Origin: Alkalihalobacterium sp048323755
Lineage (GTDB): Bacteria > Bacillota > Bacilli > Bacillales > Bacillaceae_F
Direction: 5' to 3'
Length of the DNA: 64,000 nt
Assembly (NCBI RefSeq): GCF_048323755.1
Contig: NZ_JBLWFS010000021.1
Location: 1-64,000, forward strand
The notes under the pieces were generated by a model. The model did no database searches. It was given only the letters and a program-made list of their open reading frames with translations, and had not been told where the DNA came from. How positions within the stretch are numbered: the stretch's first letter is position 1; each line of letters opens with the position of its first letter. The position numbers and the translations under genes were made by a program. Shown one piece after another: positions 8,696 to 17,042 of the stretch.

Positions 8696-8857
8696 ACCAT
8701 GTGGAGTAGCGAGGATCTCCTACTCCCTCTCTTTTGTATAATTCATTTTTCTATAAAAGAATACTTTTTCTATAATTCAACATGCCGTTCATCGCAAACT
8801 GATTTTTACAAGTCAATATCCCCTTAAACAAAACCCCGAAAAAGGAGCCATCCAAAA

Positions 8858-9340
8858 ATGACTAACATTATCCTCAATCATTACAAAATTAACAAAAACA
8901 CCGCTGCCCTTCTCCCTGCCTATCACACCGACTATCAAACCACCGTCTGGGAAAACAACGGACAACGCTTTCATGTCAAAAAGACACCGCTTCAACTGAT
9001 GAAAGCCGCTTGTTTAGAAGGCGGTGCCGATTTTGATGGCAGGCGAGCTGCGGTCACGCATAAAACAGGAATTACTTCAAAAGCTCCAATTCCAGTAGTC
9101 CCACAGGAGCAAGTGTACGCCTTCCCGACGCACTCACCGAAACTTCACGAATGCCACTGGCTCTTCTATCATCACATTCAAGCCATCCGTCGTCATCCCG
9201 AAATCCCAACTCATACATATATCATCTTCAAGGACGAGAGAGAACTGCTCCTGCAAGTGTCCTACCACACGATGGAACGGCAGCTGCAACGCACATCCTA
9301 CTGCATCACCCGCTTCACTCCGTACCCGATCCACAACTAG
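8858..9340 (+). CDS. comK: Competence transcription factor ComK
   Basis: A 160-residue protein matching ComK along its length. It opens with YKINKNTAALLP, then VKKTPLQLM, DGRRAAVTHKTGI, SKAPIPV and the strongly conserved FPTHSP, with CHWLFYHHI after it. ComK activates DNA uptake and recombination genes in Bacillus by binding AT-rich boxes. The ATG at 8858 has AAAAGGAG 9 bases upstream. The C-terminus is slightly shorter than in B. subtilis ComK, so activity or its control by MecA may differ. The gene follows a small XRE regulator. Confidence 0.9.
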   Translation: MTNIILNHYKINKNTAALLPAYHTDYQTTVWENNGQRFHVKKTPLQLMKAACLEGGADFDGRRAAVTHKTGITSKAPIPVVPQEQVYAFPTHSPKLHECHWLFYHHIQAIRRHPEIPTHTYIIFKDERELLLQVSYHTMERQLQRTSYCITRFTPYPIHN

Positions 9341-9453
9341 AGCAACCGACTAGCCCCAGTACGACCCATCTCATCCTTAACACCTATCACCTATCTATCA
9401 AACTAATTACTAACTACTACCTACTATCCCCAAAACAATAAGGAGGCCTCCCC

Positions 9454-10533
9454 GTGAAATCCAGCCACAACGACACAATTACTATCAGCCAGTCTTTTCA
9501 TTCGATCCAGCCCATTATTAAAACAATGAAACTACTTAGAACGCAAACCTTTCCGAAAAAGAAAACCTACCCAAACTCAGAACCAAACTTTACAAAAAAT
9601 TTACATACGCACTCACCGTTTTCCACTCCTTCTCTGTATATACGTAATGACGGAACGATACAACGAGGGGGTTTTAAAATGAAATCAGGTCGTATTGAGC
9701 AATACAGATCATATAGTCAGTTTTCAACACTAGAAGAATTTAACGAATCTAACAAAATGGCACTGGACATCCACGGACACCATTTGACGAAAGGTGAACG
9801 AATTGCCTTTGATGTTCTCACTCGTTTTAGTGTAAAAGTACTGGGGGTTTGTAATGCACGTATTTGTAAATTAGTACAAGCCTGCCAAGATATAAAGGGT
9901 GGCATTTCTCGCTCTACGTTTGAACGAATGCTGAGAAAAGCCAGAACGTTGGGCATCATCTCGATCCTTCATACCGTACGAGAAACCGGCGGGTATTCAC
10001 ACAACGTCTACATTTTTAACCGCTTTGACACGCCCAACCACGAACAATTGACGTCGCGTAAAAACGACAAAAAACCTCAAATACCAACGGCTGATGAGCA
10101 CAAAAAGGAGCCGGAAACTCATTTAGTTGAAACAAAAACATTAAAAGATAAAGATCTTCGTCAGAAACAGGTCAAAACGATCGATCAAATCAACATAAGC
10201 GATCTGGACCATTCGTTCGTTCCTGATCATATTCCTGCACCATTTGTGAAAGCCATCAAACCATTTTTTAACCGAGCTAAAGACATTTGTGGTCTATGGG
10301 ATCGAGCCCAAATTGCCTATCGATCCGCTAAATTCCCAACCACTACTTCGATTGATTCGATGCTGCCAACCATTGTCCATGCCTTCAAACAAACCGTTTA
10401 TCGGTATAAGCAAAAGCGGATTCAAACAGGTTTTGTGCCTTATTTTTATGGGACTGTGGCCAATTTGCTGACGGTGGAGAAACGAAAGATGATTGCTGAG
10501 GATACTCAGTGGGGATTGTGGTTGGAGGGATAA
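9454..10533 (+). CDS. Winged-helix DNA-binding protein of unknown role
   Basis: From GTG 9454 (perfect AAGGAGG 7 bases upstream) the protein has 359 residues. A second start, ATG 9679, also has an excellent site (GAGGGGG, 7 bases) and would give 284 residues. The extra 75 residues are Ser/Thr/Pro/His-rich and look unstructured. A helix-turn-helix lies near residues 110-185 (LTKGERIAFDVLTRFSVK, then ISRSTFERMLRKARTLGII and GYSHNVYIF), like the winged helices of plasmid or phage replication initiators. A charged linker leads to a helical C-terminal region near 250-359. Its function is unknown; a DNA-binding role is well supported. Confidence 0.7.
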   Translation: MKSSHNDTITISQSFHSIQPIIKTMKLLRTQTFPKKKTYPNSEPNFTKNLHTHSPFSTPSLYIRNDGTIQRGGFKMKSGRIEQYRSYSQFSTLEEFNESNKMALDIHGHHLTKGERIAFDVLTRFSVKVLGVCNARICKLVQACQDIKGGISRSTFERMLRKARTLGIISILHTVRETGGYSHNVYIFNRFDTPNHEQLTSRKNDKKPQIPTADEHKKEPETHLVETKTLKDKDLRQKQVKTIDQINISDLDHSFVPDHIPAPFVKAIKPFFNRAKDICGLWDRAQIAYRSAKFPTTTSIDSMLPTIVHAFKQTVYRYKQKRIQTGFVPYFYGTVANLLTVEKRKMIAEDTQWGLWLEG

Positions 10534-11141
10534 TCTGTGTGTTGTTGTAGTATTAGAGATGACCACATTATCTTTCAAGCAATTCTTAAAGTGTAGAACC
10601 CTTCTTATTCTTCTAAGACGGAATTTTTGCATTTGGGATCATGCAGTTATCTCTTTCCGATCGGTTAGATTTATTTAAAGAGTGAAAAATTACAACAAAA
10701 CTAGTTTAACGGTGAATTAAAACGTGGAAAGAACTACCTCCATCGATACTTGATATAATCTCGTAATTTGGTTTAATTCAAAAACCAGAGTGCCTTTAGA
10801 GAATAAGGCACTCTGAGATACTATTCGATACTGGTGGTCGGGGTCGATATAGGTCTTAAAATATTGATATTATAAGGTTCGGTTATGGTCGTGTGTAAAA
10901 TTTGTGTAAAAATTTAAATTTGTTATGCAGGTGGACTGTATTTCACCTACTTTTTTAATACTCTTCTTGAATACTTATGTCTTGATATAAAAACGTAAAA
11001 ATTGCTTTTGTTTCCCAACACAATATAAAAATTTATTAAATGCCACTACCAACATTTAAAGCACAATATGTATATTCGATTGATTAACCAACTTTTTTAA
11101 ATTTCAACTAAGCTAACGATTAAAAATAAACATTAAAGAAT
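10534..11141. other. Intergenic stretch with a hairpin
   Basis: About 600 bases without a gene. A strong 10-base-pair inverted repeat, AGAGTGCCTT and AAGGCACTCT (10787-10814), could terminate transcripts read on the minus strand, where GGTTTTTG follows. Two TGTGTAAA words occur near 10894-10910, but there is no integrase gene to support an attachment site. Confidence 0.5.
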
Positions 11142-12266
11142 TTAAAATCCGTTCGCTTTGATTATTAATTTTACAATTTCTTCAACTTTTTCTTTCAATT
11201 CATCATTAGGATGATCCCAATCCCAAGATAAAGTAACTTCCTTTGCGATAGCATTTTTGTTTTTGGACAAATCACTCGCTATTCTATTCAAATATTTAGC
11301 TTCAAGTTGTTCCCCACTCTCAAATCTATATAAAGATGAAAAATATTCATCAAATGAATCGTATTGATTAAATTCTCTTTCAGGAGAATCAACTTGAATA
11401 ATATTTTTCTTTTCTCTTTTACCATCAATATCAACATAAACATATTTTCTGATAAATTTCTCGCTAAATATTACTTGCTTGAATAGTGCATGTGGTACAT
11501 AATTCTCAATTTCCCTACCTTTAGTTACCCATGCTAAAAGGCTAGATTCACTAAATATACCTAATTCTTTCCTCTCTAGATTTATTCTTTCTATACTTTC
11601 AACTATATTAACCACTCTACTTTTTAATGAAGCATCCTCCTGTGCTTTGTCAGAATCACACACAACTACTGCATAACGGCTTGTACTTAACATGTCAATT
11701 TTTTCATCACCTAATATATCATAACTGGTTAAGTTAGCCCCGCCATACATTAAGAAGCTATAGTGCTTCCCCTCAATAAAATGTAATGAATTAGGTGTTA
11801 AATCTTCTATCCATTTCTTTATATAGATTCTATCACTAGGTCCCTCAACCCAAATGACTAAGTTAGTTTGTAATATTTGTGATGCTCTTATGCCTAGGTC
11901 ATCCAATAGCGCATACTTTTGGATAATATTTTGACAAGGAACCATTATAGATGGGGAATTTCCTGAACGATAAACCTGATGTATGCTCCAATTATCATTA
12001 ACTTGATCAATTAGTGATGAGGAATGAGTTGAAATAAAAAATCTATGATTGGAAAATCTATCTTCTATAATCTTAAGTAGTTGTATTAATGCGTCTGGAT
12101 GAAGATTCCCTTCTGGTTCTTCGATAAAGATATTTAAACTTTTATTTCTGTTTAGGTACAAAAATGATAATAACATAAACAATTGTGATACTCCCGTGCC
12201 TAATTGGGTTAAATATGCACAAATTCTGTTATCACCTCGTTTCAAAAAAAAACCTAACCTCATCAC
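11142..12266 (-). CDS. OLD-type nuclease, C-terminal half (ABC signature plus TOPRIM), out of frame with its N-terminal half
   Basis: A 374-codon frame carrying the second half of an OLD-family protein. It holds a signature-like LGTGVSQLFMLLSFLYL, Walker B (LNIFIEEPEGNLHP), the H-loop STHSSSLID and a TOPRIM domain with VEGPSDR, VVVCDSDK and REIENYV, the acidic residues that bind metal. It belongs to the protein begun by the frame at 12232-13017. The two frames overlap at a run of nine A (12244-12252 on the plus strand), where a one-base change would join them. The apparent first codon has no good ribosome binding site, so independent translation is unlikely. It is a broken gene, a slippage-controlled gene, or a sequencing error. 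Confidence 0.8.
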   Translation of the reverse strand: MMRLGFFLKRGDNRICAYLTQLGTGVSQLFMLLSFLYLNRNKSLNIFIEEPEGNLHPDALIQLLKIIEDRFSNHRFFISTHSSSLIDQVNDNWSIHQVYRSGNSPSIMVPCQNIIQKYALLDDLGIRASQILQTNLVIWVEGPSDRIYIKKWIEDLTPNSLHFIEGKHYSFLMYGGANLTSYDILGDEKIDMLSTSRYAVVVCDSDKAQEDASLKSRVVNIVESIERINLERKELGIFSESSLLAWVTKGREIENYVPHALFKQVIFSEKFIRKYVYVDIDGKREKKNIIQVDSPEREFNQYDSFDEYFSSLYRFESGEQLEAKYLNRIASDLSKNKNAIAKEVTLSWDWDHPNDELKEKVEEIVKLIIKANGF

Positions 12267-13017
12267 GTGTTACATCTATTGAAACACTTTCTTCTAATAA
12301 TATTGTTTTCAAACATTCTTCAATTAAATCTTTGTAATCCATATAGTCAGTAGCCATTGATTCATCATTATGCAACTCAATTATTTGTTCTATAATATCA
12401 CTACCATCAAAGTCTGCTTCTTTTTTAGAAGCAGTTTCTCTATTATAATGCCTAATTGGATCAACAAAAATTAAACTTTCAAAAAACGCATTCCAATATT
12501 CTACCGTTTCATAAGGGTATCCAATCCCCTCTCTAGGATCAAGGTAACATTCATGCGATGAACAATATACCTTAGGTTTATTAGTCTCTTTCTCTAATAA
12601 TGGAACTCCTTCTTTATTTAAGACTGATAAACAAGTTTTTGATTCTGATATATTGTGATTTGAAACTAAACGTATTGTTTCTAATTCATTATGAAGTGTA
12701 ACCTCACCTAAAACTTGTTTACTTACTATGATATCCTCTAAGAGTAATTCACAGGAAATATCATCATTCAAATCAGCCCAAGTATCACGACTAGCAATTT
12801 GAATATCAAGGTTATTATATGAATCATAATCCATAGAATCATTTTGCACTTTATTTAATATAGTTTCTCTTAGAAAATATAAGTACTTAAATAAATTAGA
12901 CTTGCCTGAATTATTAGGTCCGATGAATAAGTTTATATGCTTTAATCCATTAACAGAAATTCCATCCTCATTACTGTATGATCTCCAACCCTTTAAATAT
13001 ATTTCTTTAACTTTCAT
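12232..13017 (-). CDS. OLD-type ATPase/nuclease, N-terminal half (Walker A)
   Basis: A 261-residue frame that starts like SMC/RecF-type ATPases. MKVKEIYLKGWRSY is followed by Walker A, FIGPNNSGKSNLFKYL, near residues 31-46, and there is no Walker B. It ends in RFFFETR exactly at the nine-base homopolymer, beyond which the missing half continues in another frame. OLD proteins pair a DNA-sensing ABC ATPase with a TOPRIM nuclease, as in Gabija GajA. The ATG at 13017 overlaps the end of the HerA gene by 11 bases, with GAGGAAG upstream, so the two are translationally coupled and probably form one defence system. Confidence 0.82.
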   Translation of the reverse strand: MKVKEIYLKGWRSYSNEDGISVNGLKHINLFIGPNNSGKSNLFKYLYFLRETILNKVQNDSMDYDSYNNLDIQIASRDTWADLNDDISCELLLEDIIVSKQVLGEVTLHNELETIRLVSNHNISESKTCLSVLNKEGVPLLEKETNKPKVYCSSHECYLDPREGIGYPYETVEYWNAFFESLIFVDPIRHYNRETASKKEADFDGSDIIEQIIELHNDESMATDYMDYKDLIEECLKTILLEESVSIDVTRDEVRFFFETR

Positions 13018-14605
13018 CAGAACTTCCTCTTTCTCTTGTAATCCATCCTGATACTATAGGTTCGGTTGTATAATTATTAGGCAGCCCTTGAGTCCATGAT
13101 TCATGAAACTTTACATCATTACTTCTTGGCCATGGTGAAGGACTATCAAATAAAACTTTACCAGGTAAAAGAACCGCATCACCAGTAACTAACGCTTCCC
13201 GGTCCCTTAGTCCAGGTAAAACGTTTGATTGATTTCCAATTGTATCAGGTAATATCCTTTTGACCTTATTTTGGTCCAAATCACTTGTTAATCTCAGTGC
13301 AATAAAAGTACCACATTGGGAAAGTACTGTTGGTGAAACGTTCGATGGTCTTTGAGTTACTACTAATAAACTTAAGCCATACTTCCTACCTTCTTTGGCT
13401 ATTTTTTCAATTCTCTCTAAGCATAGAGAATAGCTTGAAGACGACTCTTCAGGTATGTAAGAATGTGCTTCCTCTAGTACCAATGCAAGAGGTAAATTTT
13501 CAGGGTCCATGTCCCAGTACTTAAAATCAAAACAAAGTCTACCAAGAACACCAACACAAATTGATCTGACTTCTGCAGGTAACCCACTTAAATCTAAAAC
13601 TGTTACGTATGTTTGTGTGTCTTCGATTATTCCTAAAAGTCTACTAAAATAATTTGAAAGTGAGAGTTGGTCTTCTTTAGTATTTTTAAGAAAGTAATAC
13701 CTAGAATCATTATTAATACTTTGTAATTTCAATAAAAGTTTATTCCATGGATCTTGTTTTGAAGGCGTTAATGAACTAATTTCAGATTCTATTTTTTCAA
13801 TTAATTTATCGATATCAAAAAACACGGGGCTGTCTACTGATATTTTATCTCTTAAGTTCTCACTCACAGTCTCTTGCTTTAGCTCTTCAATAAATGTTTT
13901 TATATTCATTTTTTGAGTTCCACCTGCATCTGGGTAATAAATCGCTAAAAATTCGTCTAAATCAAGAAACCAATAAGGCAAAGAAAATTCTGACCACTTT
14001 ATAGAATTTACTCGATTAGACCACTGACCGCTGAATGCATTTTTATACTCATCATGAATGTCAAAAATCATAATTCTAGGATATGGGTAATCTCTCAGAA
14101 TTGATTGTATTATTGTACTCAAAGTACTACTTTTACCACTTCCTGTTGTTCCTAAAATTGCAGCATGCCTTCCTAGTAATTTATCTAAATCTAAATATAC
14201 ATCACCTGCACCTCGCATAGAACGTTTACCAACTTTAAAAAACTTTTTATCTTCATTGTTAATCCCCATAATAGTGTTAATTTGTTCACCAGTTAAAAGA
14301 TATGCTTCACATGCTATTGTTGGTAATTGTTCAACACCACGCGAAAATTTCTGTCTTTCATCTATACTTCCTACAACGGAAAGTTCCACCAATTTTATTT
14401 CTTCGTTTTTATTATTTTCCTCAATTGTTACTTTATTTACAATGCATATTGTATCCCCATGGAAATCTCCACAGTTAACAAATGATCCTACTTCAACATT
14501 TAAACGAGGAGAATCAATTTTAAGCTTTTCTGCTTTTATAACAATACTAATGCCATCCACACTTCTCACCTTACCAAAACCTTGTTCTCTGACTCTAAAA
14601 CTCAT
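13007..14605 (-). CDS. HerA-family hexameric ATPase
   Basis: A 532-residue protein with an N-terminal beta-barrel (HAS-like, residues 1-110), Walker A GTTGSGKSS near residue 155 and Walker B VLEEAHSYIPEE near residue 375. A RKYGLSLLVVTQRPS segment with the polar sensor follows, then a C-terminal arginine region. This is the HerA/FtsK-like DNA translocase layout. In defence loci HerA forms hexamers that drive a partner nuclease such as Sir2 or DUF4297; here the partner is an OLD-type TOPRIM nuclease. The ATG at 14605 has AAAAAGGAGAG upstream. It is the first gene of a two-cistron operon. Confidence 0.9.
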   Translation of the reverse strand: MSFRVREQGFGKVRSVDGISIVIKAEKLKIDSPRLNVEVGSFVNCGDFHGDTICIVNKVTIEENNKNEEIKLVELSVVGSIDERQKFSRGVEQLPTIACEAYLLTGEQINTIMGINNEDKKFFKVGKRSMRGAGDVYLDLDKLLGRHAAILGTTGSGKSSTLSTIIQSILRDYPYPRIMIFDIHDEYKNAFSGQWSNRVNSIKWSEFSLPYWFLDLDEFLAIYYPDAGGTQKMNIKTFIEELKQETVSENLRDKISVDSPVFFDIDKLIEKIESEISSLTPSKQDPWNKLLLKLQSINNDSRYYFLKNTKEDQLSLSNYFSRLLGIIEDTQTYVTVLDLSGLPAEVRSICVGVLGRLCFDFKYWDMDPENLPLALVLEEAHSYIPEESSSSYSLCLERIEKIAKEGRKYGLSLLVVTQRPSNVSPTVLSQCGTFIALRLTSDLDQNKVKRILPDTIGNQSNVLPGLRDREALVTGDAVLLPGKVLFDSPSPWPRSNDVKFHESWTQGLPNNYTTEPIVSGWITRERGSSDES

Positions 14606-14702
14606 CTTTTCACTCTCCTTTTTCGTAGTTTTACGTAATTAGAACAACCTATGTAAAATTATACAATAAAGGTTAATCATCAAAAGAAATTGCACTCTCT
14701 TT

Positions 14703-14735
14703 ACAAAAAATCAAACAACCTCTAAAGGTGGGTTG
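14703..14735 (-). terminator. Terminator after the CoiA-like gene
   Basis: On the minus strand CAACC and GGTTG close a 10-base loop, and a T-rich tract (GTTTGATTTTTTG) follows. It separates the CoiA-like gene from the HerA operon. Confidence 0.55.
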
Positions 14736-14789
14736 GATAATGAAGGTGCCTGCCGTCAGAGGCATTGTCCTAAACCTTGAGCCCCCTAG

Positions 14790-16403
14790 TTATTCTTGAA
14801 TACTTAATTCGATCTTTTTCTTTAATTCTGCTTTTATCGTTTTCTCATAAAACTCAATGAAATTTTTTATTGTATACTTAACAAGCTTATCATTTTGATT
14901 GAAAGAAATACCTTCACTTTTCATATAACTGATAACCTTCTGCAACGAAACAACTAGCGAATCATCTGATTGATTTTCTTTTATCCATTTTAAGATTACA
15001 GTCCGCCAAGCCTTTTTATCTCCATCGATATACAATTCACCTGAAATAGGCTGAGACAAAAGCAAGTCTCGAACCTTCTCTTTTTTCTTTTTATCGATGT
15101 TGTCCTCTGTTTTCTTATTGATAGTTACAGGAGGATTTTGTTGATAGATGTAATTACTATACTTGTAATACTTTTGAGAACGTTGGTTCCAATATTCAGG
15201 GTGTACTTCAATGGGCCTTAAGGCTGCTCTTTTAGCTCTTTCTTGCATTTCTCTTTCAACTTGTTCATCATCCAGCTCTTTAGCTTTCTGTCTTAGTTTT
15301 TGCATTTTTACTGCTTCGACTCTTAGTCTAGCCCTTTGCATTTCTTCCTCTTGTTTAATTCTTTCTTCCTCTACTCTAATTCTTTCTTGTTCTTCTCTTA
15401 ACCGTTGTTGCTCTAACTCAAATTTTTGTTTCTTTTCAATTAGTACTTTTAAGAAATCATTTCTGAACTCATCCTCATTCTCATTTGAAAGCACAAAATG
15501 ATTGTGATCAGCATTCATCGCTAATGCTCGAGCCAGAGGAATTTCAGATGATGATAGTTTATAAAAAGTGATATTTCGATCATTTTGTCCTATTGGTATG
15601 AAGCGAAAGATTGTGCATACCCTATTAAATACATCTACATAAGCAATATTTCTGCTATTAAACTCTTTAAAAGTAGACCCTGTAAATTGCGTGAAAAAGT
15701 CTAATAGTCCACCTTTCACATTTCGATCAAGGAATGTATCCCACTGGTAATCTTCATGTGTTTTACTAGTTATATAAGTTTCAGCAGTAAGTAGGGTTCC
15801 TTTATTCGTCTCTTCTATATATGAAAGCCAACTATAATCCACAAATGAAAAGGGCTTAAATCCTTCTTCCTTATAAGTTTTCATTCGTTTAGATAAATGG
15901 CGAGCGTAACTGCCTGAAGTTAACCCTTGGTCAATCGCTGTAAAATAATCAATCGCCCATCGTTCCTCAGAGTTAGGAAACTTTATGATAAAATCTGGAA
16001 TAAATGAGAGCTTCTTTTTGTAATGGTATCCTCTCTCAATCTCAACATCGAAAAGCTTCAGCTCACCTTCTAAAATCTCTCGAAAGATTGTTAGACCGAT
16101 ATCTTTTTTAGATTTATCCTCCAGTTTAGAAACATGCTTATCGTAAGTCCTCGTGTTTTCAGAGTAAGAACATTCACTCTCATCATTGTGGCGAAAATAG
16201 AATGGTCTGCCTTCATCTTTAGTTAAATTCATATTTACTGGTTTGTTGCAACATAAACAAGTAAATGCACTCTTTTTTGAAAACACACGATAATTTGTTT
16301 CGAACCAGCGAACACTTTCCTGTCGATTTAAATGTTGTTGTTCTAGCTCTCTTCTTTTCAATTCAATGTTAAAGACTGAATTATGTAGATAGGCTGAGTC
16401 CAA
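14790..16403 (-). CDS. CoiA-like competence/defence nuclease
   Basis: A 537-residue protein with the CoiA layout. A cysteine pair (CLCCNKPV) near residue 48 and FRHNDESECSY shortly after form a probable zinc finger. The nuclease-like core has FIPDFIIKF near 130 and WAIDYF near 148, a PD-(D/E)XK variant. The middle third is a long charged coiled coil (residues about 300-375, rich in Glu, Gln and Arg), and a helical domain of about 120 residues closes the protein. CoiA acts in competence recombination, but island copies such as this one are longer and may act in defence. It is monocistronic, with terminators or repeats on both sides. The ATG at 16403 has only a weak ribosome binding site. Confidence 0.75.
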   Translation of the reverse strand: MDSAYLHNSVFNIELKRRELEQQHLNRQESVRWFETNYRVFSKKSAFTCLCCNKPVNMNLTKDEGRPFYFRHNDESECSYSENTRTYDKHVSKLEDKSKKDIGLTIFREILEGELKLFDVEIERGYHYKKKLSFIPDFIIKFPNSEERWAIDYFTAIDQGLTSGSYARHLSKRMKTYKEEGFKPFSFVDYSWLSYIEETNKGTLLTAETYITSKTHEDYQWDTFLDRNVKGGLLDFFTQFTGSTFKEFNSRNIAYVDVFNRVCTIFRFIPIGQNDRNITFYKLSSSEIPLARALAMNADHNHFVLSNENEDEFRNDFLKVLIEKKQKFELEQQRLREEQERIRVEEERIKQEEEMQRARLRVEAVKMQKLRQKAKELDDEQVEREMQERAKRAALRPIEVHPEYWNQRSQKYYKYSNYIYQQNPPVTINKKTEDNIDKKKKEKVRDLLLSQPISGELYIDGDKKAWRTVILKWIKENQSDDSLVVSLQKVISYMKSEGISFNQNDKLVKYTIKNFIEFYEKTIKAELKKKIELSIQE

Positions 16404-16650
16404 GTCTCACACATCCCCTTCTAGTCCAATAGTATCTAAGAGTATTATAGCATTTTACAAGTATTATTTTTCCATTTTTAAATCAATATTGAAAAAGGTG
16501 AATTTTTAAACATAGAAGGATGAAGAAAATATGGGGATAAACATATCACTTTAAAAAGCACTAGTCCCTTATATCATGTAAAATTTTTAAAACACTTAGA
16601 AATCAACACTACTATTATTAAAGAAAAAAAGACTACTCATAATTTTTATA

Positions 16651-16760
16651 TAAAAAATGTCACTGTACTGTGACAACCCGAGATTTGTCGAGAGTAACGA
16701 GGTCTGGGAGAAGGTAGGGTTGGGTCTGTTACTTCTTTCACTTCCTCTATGCAGTGGGAG
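16651..16760 (+). repeat. Dispersed repeat family A, copy 3 (long form)
   Basis: Core ACTGTGACAACCCGAGATTT with a small internal duplication (CACTGTACTGTGACA). The similarity continues about 60 bases through GGAGAAGGTA-like and CTTCTTTCACTTCC-like sequence shared with the copy at 16894. It lies between the CoiA-like gene and the LlaJI operon. Confidence 0.75.
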
Positions 16761-16893
16761 TATTTTCAATGTTAACGAACTCAAACTATTTCAATATTTT
16801 TTACGCTATAGTAGTTGGGTGATAGTGGTGGAAAACAAAAAGCGTCTGGGATGAGCAACCGGGGTTAGTTATGTACTGAGTAAGTATAAGGTT

Positions 16894-16990
16894 TAAAAAA
16901 TTCACTGTGACAACCCGATATTTGTCGAGTTGAACGGGGTTCGGAGAAGGTACACGGTCGGTTCTCTTGCTTCGTCCCCTAGCTTCCTGT
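16894..16990 (+). repeat. Dispersed repeat family A, copy 4 (long form)
   Basis: Core TTCACTGTGACAACCCGATA then TTTGTCGAG, GGTTCGGAGAAGGTA and TTCTCTTGCTTCGTC. It is a second long-form copy in the same orientation about 245 bases from copy 3, so the full element is roughly 95-100 bases. No coding potential is visible. Confidence 0.75.
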
Positions 16991-16998
16991 TTAGTGAA

Positions 16999-17030
16999 TT
17001 AAAAAGACCAGCATTCAAACACTACTGGTC
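16999..17030 (-). terminator. Terminator of the LlaJI-type operon
   Basis: On the minus strand GACCAG and CTGGTC form a stem followed by TTTTTAATTC. It starts 13 bases beyond the stop of the LlaJI-type nuclease gene. Confidence 0.8.
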
Positions 17031-17042
17031 GTGAAACAAAAT

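Noticed and set aside
8696..8857. ComK box (AAAA-N5-TTTT) upstream of comK
   Set aside because: AAAAGAATACTTTT near 8757 has six spacer bases and no proper partner box, so autoregulation is not supported by an exact site.
10787..10930. Attachment-site-like sequence with repeated TGTGTAAA
   Set aside because: No integrase gene, no tRNA and no matching second site were found in the window.
15211..15501. Plus-strand open frame rich in Ser, Leu and Cys
   Set aside because: It is the antisense shadow of the coiled-coil part of the CoiA-like gene.
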